Shown: positions 43,972 to 50,069 of the stretch, in pieces
How the letters are laid out: every line of letters starts with the position of its first letter
Numbering within the stretch: position 1 is the first letter of the stretch
Assembly (NCBI GenBank): GCA_965204295.1
Contig: OZ241973.1
Span: 2,914,001-2,978,000 of the forward strand
DNA: 64,000 nucleotides
Reading direction: 5' to 3'
Origin: JAWKWH01 sp965204295
Lineage (GTDB): Bacteria > Pseudomonadota > Alphaproteobacteria > Rhizobiales > Rhizobiaceae
The notes under the pieces: generated by a model
What the model was told of the DNA's origin: nothing
What the model saw: only the letters and a program-made list of their open reading frames with translations
Databases searched by the model: none
Program-made: the position numbers and the translations under genes

Positions 43972-44038
43972 AAGAGCCGTTCCAATTTCATTCGATCCGC
44001 TCTATCACTGCGTGAATATCCGCGAGGGAAGCCGGGCC

Positions 44039-44485
44039 GTGCACATCACGCTGGACGACAAAGAGCGGCATTCGGAAAACTACCGGCTGGACGAGCAGGT
44101 CGGCTTTATCCTGCGCAAAGCCAATCAACGCCATACCGCCATCTTCGCCGGCTTGATTCCGGGCGATTTGACTCCGATGCAATTTGCGGCGATGGCCAGG
44201 CTGGGCGAACTGGGCGAATGCTCGCAGAACAGGCTGGGCAGGCTGATCGCCATCGATGCGGCGACCATCAAGGGCGTGATCGACCGTCTTGTCGCGCGAA
44301 ACCTTGTCGCAACGCGATCCGATCCGTCCGACCGGCGCCGGACGATTGTCGCCTTGTCGGCGGAGGGACGCGAATTGTCGGTCTCCGCCCTCGAGGCGGC
44401 CGGGAAAATCACCGAAGCGACGCTTGAACCGCTGAACGGCCAAGAGCGCCGCTCGCTTCTGGCCCTGTTGTCGAAAATCGCCTGA
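44039..44485 (+). CDS. MarR-family transcriptional regulator
   Basis: 148 residues from the GTG at 44039, with GAGGGAAG upstream. An in-frame GTG at 43961 would add 26 residues but would put the start inside the candidate operator, so the shorter form is preferred. The winged helix-turn-helix is clear: LTPMQFAAMARLGELGECSQNRLGRLIAIDAATIKG as recognition half, then the wing RSDPSDRRRTIVALSAEG. It sits between the operon it probably controls and the convergent enamidase gene (1 nt between stops). MarR-type repressors of nicotinate genes are known in other proteobacteria. Ligand probably a pathway intermediate such as 6-hydroxynicotinate (inference). Confidence 0.85.
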   Translation: MHITLDDKERHSENYRLDEQVGFILRKANQRHTAIFAGLIPGDLTPMQFAAMARLGELGECSQNRLGRLIAIDAATIKGVIDRLVARNLVATRSDPSDRRRTIVALSAEGRELSVSALEAAGKITEATLEPLNGQERRSLLALLSKIA

Positions 44486-44486
44486 A

Positions 44487-45665
44487 TCAGGCGCCGACGA
44501 TTTCGGGCAGGGTGGTTGCCGGCGGAGTGTTGCGGCTGCGGTGCGAACGCACGATGCCGTCGATCACGGTCATTCCGACACCCGGCAGGTTTCCCTGGCG
44601 GATCGATTCCAGCATGTCCCTGCCGGGGGCGTGCTGCGCGCGATCGATCAGAATGAAATCGGCCGATCTGCCGGCCTCGACGATGCCGCAGTCAAGATCG
44701 CGCATGCGCGCGGTGTTTCCGGTTGCGAAGCAGAAGGCGGTTTCCGCCGGAATGTCGCCCAGACCGGACAGCATGGCGATCATGCGGAGGATTCCCAGCG
44801 GCTGAACGCCGGAACCGGCCGGCGCGTCGGTGCCCAGCATGATTCGCTCGGGCTGATCGAGTTCGAACGCCGTGCGCATCGCCAGCAAGCCGGCGCGCTC
44901 ATTTCCGTTGTGAACTATTTCGATGCCCCGCCGACAGTTTTCGCACAGGCAGGTGATCTGATCGTCGGGAAGGGCGGTATGGCCGCCATTGATATGCCCG
45001 ATTATGTCTGCGTCCGCCTCCAGCACCACGTCCTTGTCGATCAGACCCGAGCCGGGAATCGACGGACCGCCGGTGTGAATCGTCGATTGAATGCCGTATT
45101 TGCGCGCCCATTTGACCATTTGCCGGGCGGTTTCGCCGGCTTTTACCGAACCGAGGCCGACTTCGCCGAGCAGCTTTACGCCGGCTTCGGCAAGGTCCTT
45201 GAAGTCCTGCTCTTCCATTCCTTCCTCGATCACCGGGGCGCCGGCATGCATCTTGACGCCGGAAGGGCGGAAATTCTCGTACCAGCGTTGCGACGCGATC
45301 GCCAGCGCCTTCAGGCCGACGATATCCCTCGGCCGGCCCGGCATATGCACCTCGCCCGCGGAAATCATGCAGGTCACGCCGCCGTGCAGGCATGAGTCGA
45401 TCCAGTTGAACTGCTGTTGCCGGGGCGTGTAGTCGCCAATGACCGGATGGACATGGCTGTCGATCAGGCCCGGCGACAGGGCGATGCCCCTGGCGTCTAT
45501 AACCGTGGCGGCCTGATCGGTGTCGAGATCGTTTTCCATGCCGACGGCGGCGATTTCGCCGTCGAGAGCCACGACGCAATCGCCATCGAGGATCGGTTGT
45601 TCGATCCTGCCCGACAGGATCAGACCGATATTCCTGATGACAAGCTTGTTTGCCCGATCAGCCAT
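44487..45665 (-). CDS. ena: enamidase-like amidohydrolase
   Basis: 392 residues from the ATG at 45665 (GGAAGGATGCG upstream). Amidohydrolase superfamily with metal ligands in DSHVHP, the EVGLG region, IHTGG and GHINGG, and the catalytic aspartate in GTDAPAG. Blocks GDYTPRQQQ, LHGGVTCMISAGEVHMPGRP, STIHTGGPSIPGSG and the C-terminal RSRNTPPA follow closely those of Eubacterium barkeri enamidase, which opens 1,4,5,6-tetrahydro-6-oxonicotinate to 2-formylglutarate and ammonia. It is convergent with the MarR gene and co-directional with the FAH-family gene. Its promoter shares the operator found before the AOR operon. Confidence 0.85.
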   Translation of the reverse strand: MADRANKLVIRNIGLILSGRIEQPILDGDCVVALDGEIAAVGMENDLDTDQAATVIDARGIALSPGLIDSHVHPVIGDYTPRQQQFNWIDSCLHGGVTCMISAGEVHMPGRPRDIVGLKALAIASQRWYENFRPSGVKMHAGAPVIEEGMEEQDFKDLAEAGVKLLGEVGLGSVKAGETARQMVKWARKYGIQSTIHTGGPSIPGSGLIDKDVVLEADADIIGHINGGHTALPDDQITCLCENCRRGIEIVHNGNERAGLLAMRTAFELDQPERIMLGTDAPAGSGVQPLGILRMIAMLSGLGDIPAETAFCFATGNTARMRDLDCGIVEAGRSADFILIDRAQHAPGRDMLESIRQGNLPGVGMTVIDGIVRSHRSRNTPPATTLPEIVGA

Positions 45666-45699
45666 CGCATCCTTCCCTGCCGCGCGCGGTCGATATCGC

Positions 45700-45732
45700 T
45701 TGTATGCTAACATTGACGGCGCATTGGCGCAA
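45700..45732 (-). promoter_or_regulatory. enamidase promoter with MarR-type operator
   Basis: On the minus strand: -35 TTGCGC (45732-45727), 17 bases, -10 TAGCAT (45709-45704). The -10 lies inside TTAGCATACAA (45710-45700). Architecture and sequence repeat those of the promoter at 34883-34916 (TTGCCG, 17 bases, TAGTAT within TTAGTATACGAA), so the two units are probably co-regulated. Confidence 0.55.
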
Positions 45733-45814
45733 TGCCGGTTCTTCGCCGCCGGCCGCGTCATCCGCGCAGACCGGCTATGTCAATCGGCGCCCGGGCGCGG
45801 CGCGATCTGGCCGA

Positions 45815-46663
45815 TCAGGCGTCTTCCGCAACGTCCTGACGTTGATCGCCAAGTCCGTCGATGCCGAGTTCCATGACGTCGCCCGGCTTCAGAAACACCG
45901 GCTCGGGCTTCATGCCCAACCCGACGCCGGGCGGTGTGCCGGTCGAGATGACGTCGCCGGGAAGCAGGCTCATGAGACCGGAAAGATGGGCGATGCACTG
46001 GGCCACCGTGAAGATCATCGTCTTCGTGTTGCCGGTCTGGCGGCGTTGGCCGTTGACATTCAGATACATGCCAAGGCTCTGCGGATCGGGCGCCTCGTCA
46101 CGGGTCACCAGCCACGGGCCGACGGGACCGAATGTGTCGCAGGATTTGCCCTTGGTCCATTGACCGGAAATCCTTGTCTGGAAGGTGCGCTCCGAGACGT
46201 CGTTGACCACGCAGTAACCGGCCACATGGTCGAGGGCGTCGGCTTCGCTGACATATTTCGCGCGCTTGCCGATCACCACGCCGAGCTCAACCTCCCAGTC
46301 CGTCGCCGTCGAGCCGCGGGGGATTGAAACCGTGTCGTTCGGACCGACGACGGCGGATGTCGCCTTCATGAACAGGATCGGGTGATCGGGGGGCCTGGCG
46401 CCGGTTTCCGCGGCGTGGTCGGAATAGTTGAGGCCGATGCACATGAACTTGCCGATATTGCCGACGCAGGGTCCGATACGCGGATTTCCGGCGACGAGCG
46501 GCAGCGAGGCGGGACCGATCGCGCGCAGGCGTGCGAGCGAACCGTCGTCGAGAACCGCTCCCGTGACGTCTTCGATGTGGGCGGACAGATCGCGGATGTT
46601 TCCATCGGCATCAAGAAGGCCCGGTTTTTCAGTTCCGGGTTCGCCAAAACGCAATAACTTCAT
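45815..46663 (-). CDS. fumarylacetoacetate hydrolase (FAH) family protein
   Basis: 282 residues from the ATG at 46663. The N-terminal lid domain is followed by the FAH fold: IGLNYSDHAAETG, the metal-binding glutamates in DWEVELGVVIGK and the aspartate region VVNDVSERTFQ, ending with PGDVISTGTPPGVG. The family includes hydrolases, hydratases, and decarboxylases of beta-oxo acids. It is 149 nt upstream of the enamidase on the same strand. Since enamidase should yield 2-formylglutarate, a beta-aldehyde acid, decarboxylation to glutarate semialdehyde is a plausible role here (inference); a sugar-acid or ureidoglycolate-type function cannot be excluded. Confidence 0.8.
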   Translation of the reverse strand: MKLLRFGEPGTEKPGLLDADGNIRDLSAHIEDVTGAVLDDGSLARLRAIGPASLPLVAGNPRIGPCVGNIGKFMCIGLNYSDHAAETGARPPDHPILFMKATSAVVGPNDTVSIPRGSTATDWEVELGVVIGKRAKYVSEADALDHVAGYCVVNDVSERTFQTRISGQWTKGKSCDTFGPVGPWLVTRDEAPDPQSLGMYLNVNGQRRQTGNTKTMIFTVAQCIAHLSGLMSLLPGDVISTGTPPGVGLGMKPEPVFLKPGDVMELGIDGLGDQRQDVAEDA

Positions 46664-46773
46664 TGAACAATTCCCTGTTTCGGAATTGCCATTTTGTTTC
46701 CCCGCATCATCGCTGTCAAGCCACACGACCGGCTTTGCATGACGCCGGGGTCGGGAACCCGTCAACAAGGCCC

Positions 46774-46801
46774 TTGACGGTTGGGGTCGGGGTTCTATAA
46801 T
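46774..46801 (+). promoter_or_regulatory. promoter module of the tandem secreted-protein genes
   Basis: TTGACG (46774-46779), 16-base spacer, perfect TATAAT (46796-46801). The spacer GTTGGGGTCGGGGTTC is nearly the same as at 20351-20366. It marks the left end of the second AT-rich island. A weaker set, TTGACA (46932-46937) and TATAAG (46956-46961), lies close to the start codon. Confidence 0.7.
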
Positions 46802-46824
46802 TGCCACAAGCGGCCCTGAAACCG

Positions 46825-46861
46825 ATCACCCAAGTAGTTCGATCAAGTTGGTTTGGGTGAT
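46825..46861. repeat. 9-bp inverted repeat in the long 5' leader
   Basis: ATCACCCAA (46825-46833) and TTGGGTGAT (46853-46861) are perfectly complementary around a 19-base loop. It begins about 17 bases after the predicted transcription start and 110 bases before the first start codon, so it would form a stem in the leader RNA or be a protein-binding site. No T-run follows. The rest of the 308-base gap 46664-46971 shows nothing else besides the promoters noted. Confidence 0.6.
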
Positions 46862-46960
46862 GAATTTCTATTCGGGGTTCACAATGTCATTTAGGCACTG
46901 AACAAATATCTTGGCTTTGACGTAGTATCCTTTGACAGTTGTAAAACCAGTGCCGTATAA

Positions 46961-48394
46961 GGAGAGTAGAGATGAATAAACTGATGGCATTAATTGCTAT
47001 CGTGCTTGGTCTCGTTCTTGTAGCGTACCAAGCAACAGCCGCGACGATCCAACGCACAACACCAAGCAAGGCAATTTCGGTCGAAAGTGAAGTGCTTTTG
47101 GTCGCAAGCAACTGGGCGGATTCCAGGCTCGGAAGAGAGTTTAGAATCCGATCGGGTATTTCATGCAGAGCGTGGAATCATGCTTCGCCCACCTTTGCTG
47201 ACGAAATTTCAAAACATTTCTCTTCTCAACACCAAAGAAAGATCAATCAGTTGAGAACATATGAGGCGAGGTGGGTTCGATTGTGCAACGAACTATCTTC
47301 GGTCAAAACCAAAAGGCAAGCCCGTTCCTGGCTGAGAACACGCGAAAATAATGCGCGCAGTGCATTTCAAAATCGGAGGTATTGGGTTGAAAATCCAAGG
47401 CGATGGTCAGATACTGAAGAAGCAAGGATATGGCACGCTTACCTTTGTCGCGAAGGAATTAGGGGTATGGAGCGTATTGCTCAGGTAACCGCAGAGGTTA
47501 TCTCTGATAACAAGCCCCGGAGTGCTGCTCGCGCAAAACAAAAAGCGCAAAGCATCAAAGCGAGAGTCAGAAATCTTTGCTCTCGCGGATACGATGGAGT
47601 TGAGAAAAAATTCGTATCCAATAGCAAGGGCGTGTGGAATTCCTATGCGTCCTTGTGGCGATTGAGTAGGTAAAATAAAAAAGTGATAAAGGAGAGTAAA
47701 GATGAATAAAGTGATGGCACTGATTGCTATCGTGTTTGGCTTCGTCCTTGTGGCGTACCAAGCAACAGCAGCGACAATCCAACGCACAACGCCAAGCAAG
47801 GCAATTTCGGTCGAAAGTGAGGTGCTTTTGGTCGCAAGCAACTGGGCGGATTCCAGGCTCGGAAGAGAGTTCAGGATCCGATCAGGTATTACTTGCAAAG
47901 CATGGAATCGTGGTTCGCCCACCTTTGCTGACGAAATTTCAAAACATTTCTCTTCTGGACACCAAAGAAAGATCAATCAGTTGAGAACATATGAAGCGAA
48001 GTGGGTCCAGTTGTGCAACGAACTATCTTCGGTCAAAACCAAAAAGCAAGCCCGTTCCTGGCTGAGAACACGCGAAAATACTGCGCGCAGTGCAGCTCAA
48101 AATCGGAGTTATTGGGTTGAAAATCCAAGGCGATGGTCAGATACTGAAGAAGCGAGGATATATCACGCTTTCCTTTGTCGCGAAGGAGTTAGGGGTATGG
48201 AGTATGCTGCTCAGGTAACCGCAGAGGTTATCTCTGAGAACAAGCCCCGGAGTGCTACTCGCGCAAAACAAAGAGCTCAAAGCATCAAAGCGAGAGTCAG
48301 CAATCTTTGCTCTCGCGGATACGATGGAGTTGAGAAAAAATTCGTATCCAATAGCAAGGGCGTGTGGAATTCCTATCTGTTCTTGTGGCGATTG
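46961..48394 (+). repeat. tandem duplication of a ~730-bp gene unit
   Basis: The stretch from the ribosome binding site GGAGAGTA before the first gene to the end of that gene is repeated immediately downstream (second unit from about 47691). Both units are AT-rich and begin with the same leader, GGAGAGTAGAG/GGAGAGTAAAG before ATGAATAAA. The proteins differ at about 27 of 233 positions, so the duplication is not brand new. Confidence 0.85.
46972..47673 (+). CDS. secreted cysteine-containing protein, tandem copy A
   Basis: 233 residues, no family recognised. The first 23 residues are a signal peptide (MNKLMALIAIVLGLVLVAYQ, cleavage after ATA or ATAA). The mature chain is strongly basic and helical, with four cysteines in SGISC, VRLC, AYLC and VRNLC that are all kept in copy B, so two disulfides are likely. 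The RBS is AAGGAGAG. Base composition is AT-rich against a GC-rich background, like the orphan gene at 20.4 kb, with which it shares the promoter module. It is directly followed by copy B after 28 nt. Probably periplasmic or secreted; role unknown. Confidence 0.8.
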   Translation: MNKLMALIAIVLGLVLVAYQATAATIQRTTPSKAISVESEVLLVASNWADSRLGREFRIRSGISCRAWNHASPTFADEISKHFSSQHQRKINQLRTYEARWVRLCNELSSVKTKRQARSWLRTRENNARSAFQNRRYWVENPRRWSDTEEARIWHAYLCREGIRGMERIAQVTAEVISDNKPRSAARAKQKAQSIKARVRNLCSRGYDGVEKKFVSNSKGVWNSYASLWRLSR

Positions 48395-48403
48395 GGTAAT
48401 TGA
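47702..48403 (+). CDS. secreted cysteine-containing protein, tandem copy B
   Basis: 233 residues, about 88% identical to copy A by residue-by-residue comparison. Differences concentrate in the signal peptide, residues 64-71 and 154-168, and the last eight residues; the long block ATIQRTTPSKAISVES and the four cysteines are unchanged. RBS AAGGAGAG precedes the ATG. Its stop codon TGA overlaps a TTG that opens the OmpA/HNH gene frame, so the two may be translationally coupled. The AT-rich composition ends within about 20 bases after this gene. Confidence 0.8.
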   Translation: MNKVMALIAIVFGFVLVAYQATAATIQRTTPSKAISVESEVLLVASNWADSRLGREFRIRSGITCKAWNRGSPTFADEISKHFSSGHQRKINQLRTYEAKWVQLCNELSSVKTKKQARSWLRTRENTARSAAQNRSYWVENPRRWSDTEEARIYHAFLCREGVRGMEYAAQVTAEVISENKPRSATRAKQRAQSIKARVSNLCSRGYDGVEKKFVSNSKGVWNSYLFLWRLGN

Positions 48404-49971
48404 ATAAAATAAAAACCCTTCGTAAATCACCGATCGCCATTAGCACATCCTCCATCGCCCAAACCATGGCCGCGCTGGAGAAAGAAAAGGAAAACCCGCC
48501 CGAAGTGGTGGCGTTCCGGGAACTGCTTTACAATCAGCGCCAAATCGTTATGGCTGCGGTCCGGAATGGCTCCATGGAAGCTTTCATCGCCCTGAAAGAG
48601 CGGGGAGTGGATTTTGCGGCTCTGGCTTCGGTGGAAACCCCGCAAGAGAAGTGGCGCTTCATTGATCAGGACGAGGTTCTACGCCTCATGGATGCGGCCT
48701 CCCGGTTGCCCGAGGACATGCGGCGAGACCTCGCGGATATGGTGGAGAGCCGGCAGGCTCAAGACGTGCTTCGGGAGATGGCGATTCTCGAGGAACTCGT
48801 CGAGTCCGGTCGGAAGATCGCCGATCTGATCGCGGCGGCCGATACGGCGCGGAAGGTCGAAGAATCCGGCATGAACGTGGATGAACTGCTCGCCGCCGCC
48901 CAAACCGTGGCCGCGCTGGAGCAGGCCGGGCAGACCCTCGAAGACATTTCCCGGAAAATCCGTAACGCCGAGGTTCAGGAGGCGGCTCTCGTCGGGGCGC
49001 TCAAAAGCGAGCTTGGCGGATTGGTGTCGAAGGTCGGCGGCAGGATTGACGGCAGTGGCGCGATCATCCTGCCGGACGCCGTTCTTTTTGAACGGGGCAA
49101 GGCTCATATCACGCCGGTCCTGCGCACATTCCTGGCCGACGTCTGCGGGCCGTGGCTTTTGGTTCTGAAAAATTCCGGCGTCGATATCGCCGAGGTGAAG
49201 ATCGAGGGACACGCCTCGTCGGAGTGGCGCTCCGGATCGTCCGCACGCCAGGCCTATCTGGGCAATCTCGACCTCAGTCAGCGCCGGTCTCAGGCCGTTC
49301 TCCGCGCCTGTCTCGATTTTGTCAGGGATCCGGAAGTCCTCGAATGGGCCCGAACCCACATGATCGCAGTCGGCTATTCCTCCGTGCGACCCGTGATACG
49401 GGACGGAGACGAGGACAACGCCGCTTCCCGGCGGGTGGTCTTCAGCGCAACGCCAAACCGGCAAAACCTGATCGATGAAATCGAGACGGAAGCCGGCGCT
49501 TACCACCAGTCCCGCTTCGGCGGTTGGGCCGATCCGGATGGGGACTGCCGCGATACCCGCCACGAGTTGCTCGCCGAGAGATCCGCGGGGCGGGTGACGC
49601 GGTCATACAATGGTTGCACCGTGGTCCGCGGCGAATGGACCGACCCCTATAGCGGACGGACCTTCACCAGGGCGTACGATGTCGATGTCGATCACCTGGC
49701 GCCTCTGAAATGGGCCTGGGATCACGGAGCCTCCGAATGGCCGCGGCAAAAAAGGGAAGAGTTCGCCAACGACGCGGTGAACCTTGTTGTCGTCCACGAT
49801 GCGGTCAATCGGGAAAAGCGGGCGATGGGTCCGGACGAATGGCTCCCGCCCATGGCGGAGTTCCGATGTGAGTATCTCACGCGGTTTCGCGTCGTCGTCG
49901 CGAAGTATGACTTGACCTTGGATGACGACGAGACCTCCGCGTTTGAGCAGTTGACAGGCGAGTACTGTTAA
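48400..49971 (+). CDS. OmpA-like domain fused to HNH nuclease (GmrSD_C/DUF1524-like)
   Basis: 523 residues from a TTG at 48400 overlapping the previous stop; an in-frame stop lies directly before it, and an ATG at 48466 is an alternative. Residues 25-215 are helical, alanine/glutamate-rich, with coiled-coil-like repeats. Residues 225-350 are an OmpA/MotB-type domain (VKIEGHASS at 266-274, NLDLSQRRSQAVL at 289-301, NAASRRVVF at 340-348). Residues 365-523 are an HNH nuclease of the kind seen in secreted HNH proteins and the GmrSD C-terminus: DPDGDCRDTRHELL, the catalytic DVDHLAPL (D430, H431), FANDAVNLV, NREK, with paired cysteines at 383, 406, 490 and 523. No signal peptide or membrane segment is visible. 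Possible roles are phage defence or a nuclease toxin. Confidence 0.78.
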   Translation: MNKIKTLRKSPIAISTSSIAQTMAALEKEKENPPEVVAFRELLYNQRQIVMAAVRNGSMEAFIALKERGVDFAALASVETPQEKWRFIDQDEVLRLMDAASRLPEDMRRDLADMVESRQAQDVLREMAILEELVESGRKIADLIAAADTARKVEESGMNVDELLAAAQTVAALEQAGQTLEDISRKIRNAEVQEAALVGALKSELGGLVSKVGGRIDGSGAIILPDAVLFERGKAHITPVLRTFLADVCGPWLLVLKNSGVDIAEVKIEGHASSEWRSGSSARQAYLGNLDLSQRRSQAVLRACLDFVRDPEVLEWARTHMIAVGYSSVRPVIRDGDEDNAASRRVVFSATPNRQNLIDEIETEAGAYHQSRFGGWADPDGDCRDTRHELLAERSAGRVTRSYNGCTVVRGEWTDPYSGRTFTRAYDVDVDHLAPLKWAWDHGASEWPRQKREEFANDAVNLVVVHDAVNREKRAMGPDEWLPPMAEFRCEYLTRFRVVVAKYDLTLDDDETSAFEQLTGEYC

Positions 49972-49997
49972 CCAGTATCGGAGAAAGGGAGAGGACC

Positions 49998-50063
49998 GGG
50001 AAACTGACAATCCACAAACGCCGCAACGACGTTGAACGACTGTTTCGCAGGCTCAAAGGCTAA
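49998..50063 (+). pseudogene. C-terminal tail of an IS5-type transposase
   Basis: The frame from 49998 reads GKLTIHKRRNDVERLFRRLKG and stops. This is the conserved C-terminal region of IS5-group transposases containing the catalytic glutamate (DVERLFRRLK). Nothing more of the element is present. It lies directly between the nuclease gene and the CocE-type hydrolase, marking the right edge of the acquired segment. Confidence 0.65.
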
Positions 50064-50069
50064 GGATTC

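Noticed and set aside
43961..44038. Upstream GTG start for the MarR regulator
   Set aside because: It would add 26 residues not typical of the family and would start inside the candidate operator; the GTG at 44039 has a better ribosome binding site.
46802..46900. A tRNA gene after the strong promoter at 46774-46801
   Set aside because: The CTTGAC...CTATAAT promoter type and a GGTTC-like string suggested one, but no acceptor or anticodon stem can be formed in the right places.
46972..49971. A complete Zorya-type defence system
   Set aside because: The OmpA and HNH parts resemble Zorya components, but no MotA/ZorA-like membrane protein or ZorC/ZorD gene is present, and the two neighbours are small secreted proteins.
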